NCBI RefSeq assembly: GCF_013283785.1
Contig: NZ_JABCPZ010000109.1
Span: forward strand, 1-34,120
Direction of reading: 5' to 3'
DNA length: 34,120 bases
Origin: Nonomuraea antri
GTDB taxonomy: Bacteria > Actinomycetota > Actinomycetes > Streptosporangiales > Streptosporangiaceae
A program made the position numbers and the translations under genes. The notes beneath the pieces are model-generated. The model had not been told where the DNA came from. It made no database searches and saw nothing but the letters and a program-made list of their open reading frames with translations. Below, in pieces: positions 22,607-29,896 of the stretch (position 1 is its first letter; every line of letters begins with the position of its first letter).

Positions 22607-23803
22607 ATGCCTTTCCCCATCACATCGGTACGTTCCTCTTATCCCGCCCTTGCCGACGGCCACGCTTACCTCGACGGGGCCGCGGGCACCCAGACGCCGC
22701 AGTCGGTGATCGACGCCATCGCCGGCGCCTACCGTTCCGGCCTGGGCAACGTGGGCGGCGCGTTCGCGGCCAGCCACCGCTCGGGCGCGATCGTGGACGC
22801 CTGCCGCCAGGCGATCGCCGACCTGGTCGGCGGCCACCCCGACGGCGTGATCCTGGGGCCGAACATGACGACGCTGACCTACCGGCTGGCCCGGGCGCTG
22901 GTGGGGCCGGGTGACGAGGTGGTGCTGTCCAGGCTGGACCACGACGCGAACGTGCGGCCCTGGGTGCAGACGGGGGCGAGCGTGCGCTGGGCCGAGGTCG
23001 ATCCGGTGACCGGGGAACTGCCGGTCGAGCAGTACGCCACGCTGATCACCGAGCGCACCAGGCTGGTGGCGCTGACGGCGGCGAGCAACGTGCTCGGCAC
23101 CCGTCCGGACGTGGCCGCGATCGCCGCGCTGGCGCACCGGGCGGGCGCGCTGACGTACGTGGACGGCGTGCACGCCACCCCGCACGGCCCGGTGGACGTG
23201 CGCGAGCTCGGCGCGGACTTCTACGCCACCAGCGCCTACAAGTGGTCGGGCCCGCACGTCGGCGCGGTGGTCGCCGACCCGGCCCTGCTGGAGACGATCA
23301 GGCCGGACAAGCTGGCGCCCGCGCCCGACACCGTGCCCGACAGGTTCGAGACCGGCACCACCGCGGTCGCCGACCTGGCCGGGGTGACCGCGGCCGTGGA
23401 CCACCTGGCGAACCTCGTCCCCGGCACCGGCACCGGCACCGGCGGCAGGTGCGAGCGCCTGATCGCCTCGATGGCCGCCGCCGAGCGGCACGAGCTGGAG
23501 CTGTTCCAGGTGCTGGCCGAGGGATTGGAGACGCTGCCGCGCGTCACCCTCTACGGCAAGCCGGCCCGCCGCACCGCCACCGCGTACTTCACGGTGGCCG
23601 GGCACACGCCGCGCCAGGTGGCCGAGCACCTGGCCGGGCTGGGGGTGAACGTGTGGAACGGCCACAACTACGCCTGGGAGCTGACCGCCGCGCTGGGCAT
23701 CAGGGACTCGGGCGGCGCGGTGCGCGCCGGGCTGGTGCACTACAACGACCGCTCGGACGTCGACCGCCTGCTGGAGGGCGTGGCCTCGCTCCGCTCTCGG
23801 TGA
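22607..23803 (+). CDS. Class V aminotransferase / cysteine desulfurase-like protein
   Basis: A 398-residue PLP enzyme of fold type I, class V. It begins VRSSYPALADGHAYLDGAAGTQTPQSVIDAI. Landmarks: VILGPNMTTLTYRLARAL, LSRLDHDANVRPWVQ, LTAASNVLGTRPDVAAIAALAHRAGALTYVDGVHATPHGPVDV (Asp and His at the cofactor), and FYATSAYKWSGPHVG with the PLP lysine. The active-site Cys loop of true cysteine desulfurases is not evident, which fits the group of csd-like aminotransferases of unknown substrate. A short Thr-Gly repeat (GTGTGTGG) lies at about residue 280. The start is ATG 22607, nine bases from the divergent HTH_42 gene, so a leaderless or nearly leaderless mRNA is likely. Confidence 0.9.
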   Translation: MPFPITSVRSSYPALADGHAYLDGAAGTQTPQSVIDAIAGAYRSGLGNVGGAFAASHRSGAIVDACRQAIADLVGGHPDGVILGPNMTTLTYRLARALVGPGDEVVLSRLDHDANVRPWVQTGASVRWAEVDPVTGELPVEQYATLITERTRLVALTAASNVLGTRPDVAAIAALAHRAGALTYVDGVHATPHGPVDVRELGADFYATSAYKWSGPHVGAVVADPALLETIRPDKLAPAPDTVPDRFETGTTAVADLAGVTAAVDHLANLVPGTGTGTGGRCERLIASMAAAERHELELFQVLAEGLETLPRVTLYGKPARRTATAYFTVAGHTPRQVAEHLAGLGVNVWNGHNYAWELTAALGIRDSGGAVRAGLVHYNDRSDVDRLLEGVASLRSR

Positions 23804-23883
23804 AGTTTCCTGAAAGGTGAATCCAGGCGGGCCGCCACGCCGAATCCCGGGCACCACCATCAGCGGGCACTCAGGAGCCATGC

Positions 23884-24075
23884 ATGAACAGAGGAAGACG
23901 GGCGGCGGGCGTCACCGCGCTGTCGGCGGCGCTGCTCGCCGGATTCGCCACGCCGGCCCTGGCCACTCCCACCGGATGCACCTCCCAGGTCAGCGGAGGC
24001 TTCGCGTCGAGCTTCTGCAGCGGCGGTGGGTCCCCGTCGGATCGGTCTCCCGGACCAGGATCACCTCGCAGATGA
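23884..24075 (+). CDS. Small secreted protein, probably frameshifted
   Basis: As read, 63 residues: a Sec signal peptide (MNRGRRAAGVTALSAALLAGFATPALA) and a short mature part TPTGCTSQVSGGFASSFCSGGG. AGGAG lies seven bases before the ATG. After about base 24025 the frame loses its G/C third-position bias (about half) while the frame ending at the TGA at 24107 becomes almost purely G/C-third and reads RWVPVGSVSRTRITSQMIVAVWVDTRG. One base therefore seems to be missing in the GC run near 24016-24030, and the intact protein would end at 24107 with about 73 residues. The family is not recognised beyond small exported actinomycete proteins with paired cysteines. Confidence 0.6.
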   Translation: MNRGRRAAGVTALSAALLAGFATPALATPTGCTSQVSGGFASSFCSGGGSPSDRSPGPGSPRR

Positions 24076-24118
24076 TCGTCGCCGTGTGGGTGGACACCCG
24101 CGGCTGACGGCTCGACCG

Positions 24119-24149
24119 TCCGGGCGGACGGTCCAGCCGTCCGCCCGGA
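24119..24149. terminator. Intrinsic terminator after the small secreted protein gene
   Basis: Perfect 13-bp stem (TCCGGGCGGACGG and its complement) with a 5-base loop, 12 bases beyond the TGA at 24107. It separates this gene from the TPP enzyme downstream. Confidence 0.75.
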
Positions 24150-24210
24150 ATGAACTGTGCCTTCTTGGTGCTTTCACCGTCGAATCGATCGTGAAAGAAG
24201 GCGTGTTTCC

Positions 24211-25866
24211 ATGTCCACGCAGGCGAGCGCGGCACAGTTGCTGGTCAAGGCTCTGGAGGCGGAAGGCGTCGAGTACGTCTTCGGTATCCCCGGCGAGGAG
24301 AACATCCACTTCGTCGACGCGCTCAACGACTCGTCCATCCGCTACATCCTGGTGCGGCACGAGCAGGCCGCGGCGTTCATGGCCGAGATCTACGGCCGGC
24401 TGACCGGCAAGGCGGGCGTGGCCTCGGCCACGCTCGGCCCGGGCGCGATCAACCTGCAGCTCGGCGTGGCCGACGCCACCACCAACAGCACCCCGGTGGT
24501 GGCGATCAGCGCGCAGGTCGGGCTCGACCGCATCTACAAGGAGTCGCACCAGGTGGTGGACCTGGTGTCACTGTTCCGGCCGATCACCAAGTGGGCCGAG
24601 CTGGTGCCGGCCGCCGAGGCGCTGCCCGAGATGCTGCGCAAGGCGTTCAAGACCGCGCAGACCGAGCGTCCCGGCGCGGTGTACCTGGCGATCCCCGAGG
24701 ACGTCGAGAAGGCGGCGGTGCCCGACGGGCTGCGTCCGCTGCCGGTGAACGTGGTGCGCCCGCACGACCCGTCGCCGGCGCAGATCGCGCGGGCCGCCGA
24801 CGTGCTGGCCACCGCCGTCCGGCCGATCGTCCTGGCCGGTCACGGCGCAGTGCGGGCGGGGGCCGCGCAGGCGCTGGTGCGCTTCTCCGAGCGGCTGGGG
24901 CTGCCGGTGGCCACCACGTTCCACGGCAAGGGCGTCTTCCCCGACGACCACCGCAACGCGCTGGGCGCGGTCGGCTTCATGCGCCAGGACTACGTCAACT
25001 TCGGCTTCGACGAGGCGGACGTGCTCATCAGCGTCGGCTACGAGCTGCAGGAGTTCGACCCGGCCAAGATCAACCCGGGCCGGGACAAGAAGATCATCCA
25101 CATTCACCGGTTCCCCGCCGAGGTGGACGACCACTACCCGGTGGCCGTCGGCATCCAGGGGGACATCTCCAGGTCGCTGCACATCCTGGGCGACGCCGTG
25201 CACCGGCGGTTCGAGGTCAACGGCACCGGCGAGAAGATCCGCGCCCTGCTGCGCGAGGAGCTGGAGCAGGGCCGCGCGGACGACCGTTTCCCGCTCTCCC
25301 CGGCCCGCGTGGTGGCCGACGTCAGGACGGCGATGCGCCGCGAGGACATCGTCCTGGCCGACACGGGCGCGGTGAAGATGTGGATGGCCCGCATGTATCC
25401 CACCTACGAGCCGAACACCATGCTGGTCTCCAACGGGCTGTCGTCCATGGGCTTCTCCGTGCCGGGCGCGCTGGCCGCCAAGCTGGCCCACCCGGAGCGG
25501 CGAGTGCTGGCCGCCACCGGCGACGGGGCGTTCCTGATGAACTCGCAGGAGCTGGAGACCGCCGTGCGCGAGCGGATCCCGATCGTGGTGCTGGTCTGGG
25601 TGGACGACGCGTACGGGCTGATCGGCTGGAAGATGAACCTGGAGCTGGGCCGCGACTCCCACGTCGCGTTCGGCAACCCGGACTTCGTGAAGTACGCCGA
25701 GAGCTTCGGCGCCCGCGGCTACCGGATCACCGAGGCCGCCGAGCTGCTGCCCACGCTGCGCGCGGCGCTGGCCGACGACGCGGTGTCGGTGATCGCGGTG
25801 CCGGTCGACTACTCGGCGAACCTGGCGCTGACCGACATGCTGGGCGAGCTCACCGGCCCGTTCTGA
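24211..25866 (+). CDS. Acetolactate synthase-like TPP-dependent enzyme (large subunit type)
   Basis: A 551-residue thiamine-diphosphate enzyme with all three domains. N-terminal: EYVFGIPGEENIHFVDAL and VRHEQAAAFMAEIYGRLTGKAGVASATLGPGAINLQLGVADA (catalytic Glu in RHEQ). Central: PIVLAGHGAVRAGAAQALVRFSERLGLPVATTFHGKGVFPDDH. C-terminal: GDGAFLMNSQELETAVRERIPIVVLVWVDDAYGLIGWK, the TPP/Mg motif, with Asp-Asp where many relatives have Asn-Asn. It most resembles AlsS/IlvB-type acetolactate synthases (two pyruvates to acetolactate). No ilvN regulatory subunit or ilvC lies next to it, so a catabolic or specialised role is as likely as branched-chain amino acid synthesis. AAGAAGG ten bases before the ATG fixes the start. 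Confidence 0.9.
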   Translation: MSTQASAAQLLVKALEAEGVEYVFGIPGEENIHFVDALNDSSIRYILVRHEQAAAFMAEIYGRLTGKAGVASATLGPGAINLQLGVADATTNSTPVVAISAQVGLDRIYKESHQVVDLVSLFRPITKWAELVPAAEALPEMLRKAFKTAQTERPGAVYLAIPEDVEKAAVPDGLRPLPVNVVRPHDPSPAQIARAADVLATAVRPIVLAGHGAVRAGAAQALVRFSERLGLPVATTFHGKGVFPDDHRNALGAVGFMRQDYVNFGFDEADVLISVGYELQEFDPAKINPGRDKKIIHIHRFPAEVDDHYPVAVGIQGDISRSLHILGDAVHRRFEVNGTGEKIRALLREELEQGRADDRFPLSPARVVADVRTAMRREDIVLADTGAVKMWMARMYPTYEPNTMLVSNGLSSMGFSVPGALAAKLAHPERRVLAATGDGAFLMNSQELETAVRERIPIVVLVWVDDAYGLIGWKMNLELGRDSHVAFGNPDFVKYAESFGARGYRITEAAELLPTLRAALADDAVSVIAVPVDYSANLALTDMLGELTGPF

Positions 25867-25914
25867 ACCGGCCTCTTCTGGGCCGGCCCGTTCTGAGACG
25901 GCCCGTTCTGGGTC
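25855..25914. repeat. Four tandem 15-bp repeats across the end of the TPP enzyme gene
   Basis: Units of GGCCCGTTCTGNNNC: 25855-25869, 25870-25884, 25885-25899, 25900-25914. The first holds the last codons GPF and the TGA; the others follow in the same phase, so each repeats a Gly-Pro-Phe-like triplet. The block ends exactly where the terminator stem begins. Confidence 0.85.
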
Positions 25915-25947
25915 GACGCCCGCCGCCCCGTGGGGCGGCGGGCGTCG
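25914..25947. terminator. Strong GC hairpin between TPP enzyme and recombinase genes
   Basis: Inverted repeat with 16-bp arms (CGACGCCCGCCGCCCC and complement) and almost no loop. It ends 13 bases before the GTG of the recombinase. This is a likely terminator for the TPP enzyme gene. Confidence 0.75.
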
Positions 25948-25960
25948 TAAGATCGTCCAG

Positions 25961-26932
25961 GTGAGCGTGCCCGCACTGCCCGAGACCCCCGCGCTGCCGG
26001 TGGAGCCGGTGCGCGACCCTTACCACGTCTACCTCGACTCACTCACCAGCCCGGAGTCGCGCCGCACGATGCGCGGCTGCCTCGACCGGCTGGCCCGCCT
26101 GCTCACCGGCGACGAGACGGCGACCGGCGCGGGGCAGCCGTGGCATCTGCTGCGCTACGAGCACACCGTGCGCATCCGCACCCTGCTCACCGACCAGGGC
26201 TGGTCGGCGAACTACGTGAACAAGCACCTGGTCGCGCTGCGGCGGGTGCTGAAGGAGGCCTGGCGGCTCGGCCAGACCAGCGCCGAGGACTTCGCCCGCG
26301 CCTCCGACCTGGCGCCCGTGCGCCAGCACCGGCTGCCCACCGGTCAGCACGTGCCGCCCGAGGTGGTCGGCGCGGCGCTGTCGGCCTGCGACGACTCGCC
26401 GGCCGGGGTGCGTGACGCGGCGCTGATCGCGGTCCTGTACTCCACCGGGTGCCGCCGGGCCGAGATCGGTGGGCTGAGCCTGTCGGACTACGATCCGGCC
26501 GGGCGTTCGCTGCGGGTGCGCGGCAAGCGCGACAAGGAGCGGCTGGTCTACCTCACGCGCGAGGCGATCGGGCTGCTCGAACGCTGGCTGGCGGTGCGCG
26601 GCGGCGGCCCGGGGGCGCTGTTCAGCCCGATCGGCAAGTACGGTCACCTGCGCACCCGCGACGGCCGGCCGGCGGGGATGACCGGGCAGGCCATCGCCGA
26701 TGTCCTGGCCCGCAGGTTCGGCGCCGCCGGCGCCTCGCGGCGAACCGCACACGACTTCCGCCGCACGTTCATCGGCGAACTGCTCGACGCCGGGGTCGAC
26801 CTGGCGACGGCGCAGGCGCTGGTCGGGCACGCGTCGCCGGCCACCACGGCCCGCTACGACCGGCGGCCGGACAAGACCCGCCGCGACGCGGTCGACCGGC
26901 TGCGCCTGCCCGACGCCCGCCCGCTCGCCTGA
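25961..26932 (+). CDS. Tyrosine recombinase/site-specific integrase (XerC/D-like)
   Basis: A 323-residue recombinase. The N-terminal SAM-like core-binding domain spans about residues 18-115 (PYHVYLDSLTSPESRRTMRGCLDRLARLL, GWSANYVNKHLVALRRVLKEAWRLG). The catalytic domain has Arg165 (YSTGCRRAEI), the beta-hairpin Lys (RGKRDKERLVYL), His264-x-x-Arg267 (AHDFRRTF), His290 (LVGHASPATTARYD) and the nucleophile Tyr299, so it looks active. GTG 25961 has a weak ribosome binding site; the next in-frame GTG is two codons on. There is no excisionase, tRNA or att duplication near it, so this is a lone chromosomal recombinase rather than part of a visible element. Confidence 0.92.
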   Translation: MSVPALPETPALPVEPVRDPYHVYLDSLTSPESRRTMRGCLDRLARLLTGDETATGAGQPWHLLRYEHTVRIRTLLTDQGWSANYVNKHLVALRRVLKEAWRLGQTSAEDFARASDLAPVRQHRLPTGQHVPPEVVGAALSACDDSPAGVRDAALIAVLYSTGCRRAEIGGLSLSDYDPAGRSLRVRGKRDKERLVYLTREAIGLLERWLAVRGGGPGALFSPIGKYGHLRTRDGRPAGMTGQAIADVLARRFGAAGASRRTAHDFRRTFIGELLDAGVDLATAQALVGHASPATTARYDRRPDKTRRDAVDRLRLPDARPLA

Positions 26933-26937
26933 GCTCC

Positions 26938-26971
26938 GGGCCGCGGTTTCAGCCGGGCCGCGGTTTCAGCC
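26938..26971. repeat. 17-bp tandem duplication at the recombinase/AraC junction
   Basis: GGGCCGCGGTTTCAGCC occurs twice back to back. The second copy contains the stop of the AraC-type gene (complement of TCA at 26966-26968); the first copy is intergenic. Confidence 0.8.
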
Positions 26972-27892
26972 GGCCTTGCGGTGCTCGCCGGGGGTGGTGC
27001 CGTACCACTGGCGGAAGGCCAGGTGGAAGCCCACCGTGGACTGGTAGCCGACGCGCTGGGCGATGGCGCTGTGCGGCAGGCCGGTGTCGCCGAGCAGCCG
27101 CGCGGCCTCCTGCATCCGGCGCGCGGTCAGGTGCCGCATCGGCGCCTGGCCGACGAGCTCGCGGAACGTGGCCGCGAACGCCGAGCGTGACATCCCGGCC
27201 TCGGCGGCGAGCGTCTCGACCGTCCAGGGCTCGGCGAACCTGTTCTGGACGGCCAGCAGCGCCGCCGCGACGCCCGGGTGCCGCAGCGCGCGCAGCACCG
27301 GCTCGCCGTCGGCCAGATGGGCCAGGGCGGCACGCAGCGCCAGCACGAAGGCCAGCTCGAACGTCCGCAACGCCACCAGCGCCAGCCCCGGCTCCCCCGC
27401 GCCCTCGCCTCCGGCTTGGGACAGCCGGTGCAGCAGGTCGCCGAGCAGTGGTTCGCCGGCGATCGCGGCGGCGTCGAGCACGAGCAGCCGGGGCAGCGCC
27501 CGGTACAGCGGCGCGGCGGCGGCCGCGTCGTAGTGCAGCCCGCCGCACAACAGCGTGGTGACCGCGCCGGGCCCGTCGATCCGCACGGTTCGCGTGGCGC
27601 CGGGGACGCGCTCGGGCAGCACGGCGGCCAGCGGCACGGTGGCCCGGCCGGGCGCGTCGGCGAGCCGGTGCGCGGTGCCGTGCGGGAACACCGCCAGCTC
27701 CCCCGCCCGCACCCGCACCGGAGCCGCCCCCGGCAGTTCGACCACGCACGCGCCGTCCTGGACGTAGTGCAGCAGCGCGCAGCTCTCCCGCTCCCCCGCC
27801 ACGCCCCACGGCGCCCGCGCCGACCAGCGGCTGTGGAAGACGCCGTGCAGCCGCAGCGGCGCCAGCAGCTCGCTCAGCAGGTCCGCGCTCAT
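26966..27892 (-). CDS. AraC-family transcriptional regulator with cupin sensor
   Basis: A 308-residue regulator. An N-terminal cupin (AraC_binding/Cupin_6: ALLHYVQDGACVVELPGAAPVRVRAGELAVFPHGTAHRLAD) is followed by a linker helix bundle. Two helix-turn-helix units come at the C-terminus: RFAEPWTVETLAAEAGMSRSAFAATFRELVGQAPMRHLTARRMQEAARLL and PHSAIAQRVGYQSTVGFHLAFRQWYGTTPGEHRK. AAGGA seven bases before the ATG supports the start. It is divergent from an NmrA-type reductase gene across 71 bases, the usual arrangement in which the AraC protein controls the reductase. Confidence 0.92.
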   Translation of the reverse strand: MSADLLSELLAPLRLHGVFHSRWSARAPWGVAGERESCALLHYVQDGACVVELPGAAPVRVRAGELAVFPHGTAHRLADAPGRATVPLAAVLPERVPGATRTVRIDGPGAVTTLLCGGLHYDAAAAAPLYRALPRLLVLDAAAIAGEPLLGDLLHRLSQAGGEGAGEPGLALVALRTFELAFVLALRAALAHLADGEPVLRALRHPGVAAALLAVQNRFAEPWTVETLAAEAGMSRSAFAATFRELVGQAPMRHLTARRMQEAARLLGDTGLPHSAIAQRVGYQSTVGFHLAFRQWYGTTPGEHRKAG

Positions 27893-27902
27893 GGACGATC
27901 CT

Positions 27903-27926
27903 TAAAGTTCATCGGACGTGGCTTTA
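27903..27926. promoter_or_regulatory. Candidate operator between AraC and NmrA-type genes
   Basis: TAAAG, 14 bases, CTTTA in the 71-base divergent gap. These are the only AT-rich stretches there and probably overlap the promoters. The arms are short, so this is tentative. Confidence 0.35.
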
Positions 27927-27963
27927 TCGAGCGTATCGCCGGTGGCGGGCGAAGCTGGACGGC

Positions 27964-28827
27964 ATGAGATTCCTGGTGACGGGCGCCTCGGGCGCCCAGG
28001 GCGGTGCGATCGCCCGGCTGCTGGCCGGGCTGGGGCACCGGGTCCGCGGGTTCGCGCGCACCGCGAACGTCCCGGACGGCGTGCGGCCCTTCCCCGGCGA
28101 CCTGGGCGACGCGGCGCGGGTGAAGGAGGCGTTCGACGGGGTCACGCACGCGGCGGTGCTGCTGCCGATGACCTACGACAGGGAGCGGGTCGAGACCTAC
28201 GTCGGCAACGTCGTCGCGGCGGCCGGCGCGGCGGGGGTGCGGCGGCTGGTGTTCAACACCGGCAACCGGATCCCCGCGCAGGTCACCGGCGTGCCCGCCT
28301 TCGAGACGCGCCGGTGGGCGGCGGCGGCGCTGCTGGACAGCGGGCTGCCCGCCGTGGTGCTGCGCCCGCCGGTGTACCTGGACAACCTGCTCGCCCCCTG
28401 GGTGTCGGGGCCGCTGGCGGCCGAGGGGGTGCTGCGTTATCCGCTGCCCGCCGGGCTACCGGTGTCCTGGCTGTCGCACGCCGACCTGGCCGCCGCCACC
28501 GCCGCCGCGCTCACCGTGGACGGCCTGGCCGGCGCGACGCTCGACCTGGGCGGCGCCGACCTGGTGACGGGACCGGAACTGGCGGCGGCGTTCGGGCCGG
28601 GCGTCCGCTACGCCGCGCAGGACGTGGCCGAGTTCGCCGCCGGCCTGTCCCGCCTGCTCGGGCCGGACGCGGCGGAAGGGGTCGCGGCCACCTATCGCTG
28701 GCTGGGCGGGCTGCCCGCCGGTGACCGGTTCTACGCCGCCGACCCGGGCGTCGCCGTCCGGCTGGGCGTCCGTCCGACCCCGATGCGCGACTGGATCGCG
28801 GCCAGGACGTGGCCGGTGTCGCCGTGA
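27964..28827 (+). CDS. NmrA/SDR-type NAD(P)-binding protein
   Basis: A 287-residue atypical short-chain dehydrogenase of the NmrA group. The nucleotide-binding motif is VTGASGAQGGAIARLL (Gly8, Gly11, Gly14). Arg in RGFARTAN suggests NADPH preference. Further motifs: FDGVTHAAVLLPMTYD, AAGAAGVRRLVFNTGN, RPPVYLDNLLAPW, and DLGGADLVTGPELAAAF. The SDR catalytic Tyr-x-x-x-Lys is not seen, as in NmrA-like sensors and quinone reductases. It is probably under control of the divergent AraC gene. Its TGA overlaps a GTG (GTGA at 28824-28827) that would open the next gene but for an amber codon. Confidence 0.9.
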   Translation: MRFLVTGASGAQGGAIARLLAGLGHRVRGFARTANVPDGVRPFPGDLGDAARVKEAFDGVTHAAVLLPMTYDRERVETYVGNVVAAAGAAGVRRLVFNTGNRIPAQVTGVPAFETRRWAAAALLDSGLPAVVLRPPVYLDNLLAPWVSGPLAAEGVLRYPLPAGLPVSWLSHADLAAATAAALTVDGLAGATLDLGGADLVTGPELAAAFGPGVRYAAQDVAEFAAGLSRLLGPDAAEGVAATYRWLGGLPAGDRFYAADPGVAVRLGVRPTPMRDWIAARTWPVSP

Positions 28828-28850
28828 CCCGCCAGGAGGCCTAGGCCGAG

Positions 28851-29198
28851 GTGGTGCGGCACCACCGGGTGATCGAACGCTGGCTCTCGGGCGCGGCGGA
28901 CCCGGGCGAGTTCGCCGTCTTCGCCGACGCGCACGATCCCGGCTTCGAGCTGTGCGCGCCCGACGGCCGGGTGCTCGGCGCGCAGGACGTGCTGGCCGAG
29001 GTACGCGCCGCGCACGGCCGGGCGCCCGGTCTGACGATCGACGTCCGCGACGTCCGGGTCGTCGCCGAGGCGGCCGGGCTCCAGGTGGTCACGTACGAGG
29101 AGTGGCACGACGGGACCAGTGGCCGGCGGGCCACCGCCGTGCTCAGCCGGGGCCGCTGGCTCCACCTGCAGGAGACGCGGCTTCCGGGAGGGCCGTGA
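28851..29198 (+). CDS. NTF2-like (SnoaL-type) protein with an in-frame amber codon near the expected start
   Basis: From GTG 28851 this gives 115 residues of an NTF2-like alpha+beta cone protein (HHRVIERWLSGAADPGEFAVFADAHDPGFELCAPDGRVLGAQDVLAEVRAAHG... TYEEWHDGTSGRRATAVLSRGRWLHLQETRLP). Just upstream, in the same frame, GTG 28824 overlaps the NmrA-type stop and reads VTRQEA, then TAG (28842-28844), then AEVVRHH, which looks like the original N-terminus with one sense codon (Glu or Gln) changed to amber. AGGAGG at 28834-28839 can still serve the GTG at 28851. The loss of about nine residues may be tolerated. The 3' end overlaps the convergent TetR gene by 56 bases. Confidence 0.72.
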   Translation: MVRHHRVIERWLSGAADPGEFAVFADAHDPGFELCAPDGRVLGAQDVLAEVRAAHGRAPGLTIDVRDVRVVAEAAGLQVVTYEEWHDGTSGRRATAVLSRGRWLHLQETRLPGGP

Positions 29199-29829
29199 TT
29201 TCTGGGATGGCCGTGGCTTCCGGGATGGCCGCCAGCATCGCGAACGCCCGCGCGGCCGCCGCGCGCGCCCGCGGTTCCACGTCGGCCGCGCGGGCGCCGT
29301 CGGCGAGCAACTGCCAGGTGCGCCGCGCCAGCACCCGCTGCACGGCCAGGATCTGCCCGGCCAGCAACGCGCAGGTCAGCTCGTCGGCGCCGGAACCCTC
29401 CGCCAGGGCGGCGGTCAGGGCCTGCTCGTCCTGCGCCAGGTGGTGGAACAGCCGGGCGGCCAGGCCCGGGGTGGAGAACACCATCCGGTGGTAGGCCACC
29501 ACCTCGGGGTGGTCGTTGAGCCCGGTGATCGGGTCGTGGCGGGCCAGGGCGTCGAGGAAGTGGCGGCGCAGGGCCTCCAGCGGCGGCTGCCCGGGCGGCC
29601 GCGCGCGCACCACCCGCGCCGACTCCTCCCGGTGGTCGACGATGCGGTGCAGCGCCAAGTCCTCCTTGGTCGGGAAGTACTTGAACAGCGTCGGCTTGGA
29701 CACGCCGGCCGCCGCCGCGACCTCGGCCACGCCCACCTCGTCGAATCCGCGTTCCAGGAACAGCCGGACGGCCGCGCCGGAGATCGCCGCACGCGCCCGC
29801 TGCCGCTGCAGCTCCCGCAGTCCTGTCAT
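29143..29829 (-). CDS. TetR-family transcriptional regulator, divergent from the RNA polymerase motor gene
   Basis: A 228-residue repressor. HTH region: RARAAISGAAVRLFLERGFDEVGVAEVAAAAGVSKPTLFKYFPTKEDLALHRIVDHREE, a canonical TetR_N. The C-terminal ligand domain is helical (HHLAQDEQALTAALAEGSGADELTCALLAGQILAVQRVLARRTW). The tail has three hexapeptide repeats (AIPEAT, AIPEIT, ALPEAA). ATG 29829 is chosen over GTG 29835: TAGGCT on the minus strand at 29836-29841 would place the transcript start at this ATG, making it leaderless. Doublet operators in the divergent gap suggest it represses itself and the HelR-like gene. Confidence 0.92.
   Translation of the reverse strand: MTGLRELQRQRARAAISGAAVRLFLERGFDEVGVAEVAAAAGVSKPTLFKYFPTKEDLALHRIVDHREESARVVRARPPGQPPLEALRRHFLDALARHDPITGLNDHPEVVAYHRMVFSTPGLAARLFHHLAQDEQALTAALAEGSGADELTCALLAGQILAVQRVLARRTWQLLADGARAADVEPRARAAAARAFAMLAAIPEATAIPEITALPEAASPAGGASGPG
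29186..29239. repeat. Three 18-bp tandem repeats at the TetR / NTF2-like convergent overlap
   Basis: GGGAGGGCCGTGATTTCT, GGGATGGCCGTGGCTTCC and the start of a third copy. On the minus strand they encode the A-[IL]-P-E-x-x hexapeptides of the TetR tail; the first copy holds the NTF2-like gene's stop codon. Confidence 0.75.
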
Positions 29830-29835
29830 GTGCAC

Positions 29836-29886
29836 AGCCTAGCAAAGTGTTAACCTGGTTAAATTATTGACCGAGTTAACACTTTG
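29836..29886. promoter_or_regulatory. Doublet TetR operator in a divergent promoter
   Basis: Two near-identical 13-bp palindromes, TTAACCTGGTTAA (29850-29862) and TTGACCGAGTTAA (29867-29879), have centres 17 bp apart. Around them runs a perfect inverted repeat with 12-bp arms, CAAAGTGTTAAC (29843-29854) and GTTAACACTTTG (29875-29886). TAGGCT (29836-29841, minus strand) is a -10 for the TetR gene. AT-rich in a GC-rich background. Fits two TetR dimers controlling both directions. Confidence 0.8.
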
Positions 29887-29896
29887 TGGAGGCGGG

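Noticed and set aside
24211..26932. A genomic island brought in by the recombinase
   Set aside because: Neighbouring genes have the same base composition and codon bias, and there are no attachment duplications, tRNA or phage genes.
29836..29896. Rifamycin-associated element upstream of the HelR-like gene
   Set aside because: The inverted repeats here are TTAAC-type and AT-rich and do not resemble the GC-rich element known from Streptomyces.
29867..29896. TTG 29867 as start of the HelR-like gene
   Set aside because: It lies inside the operator and has no ribosome binding site; ATG 29897 has GGAGG and begins where family similarity begins.
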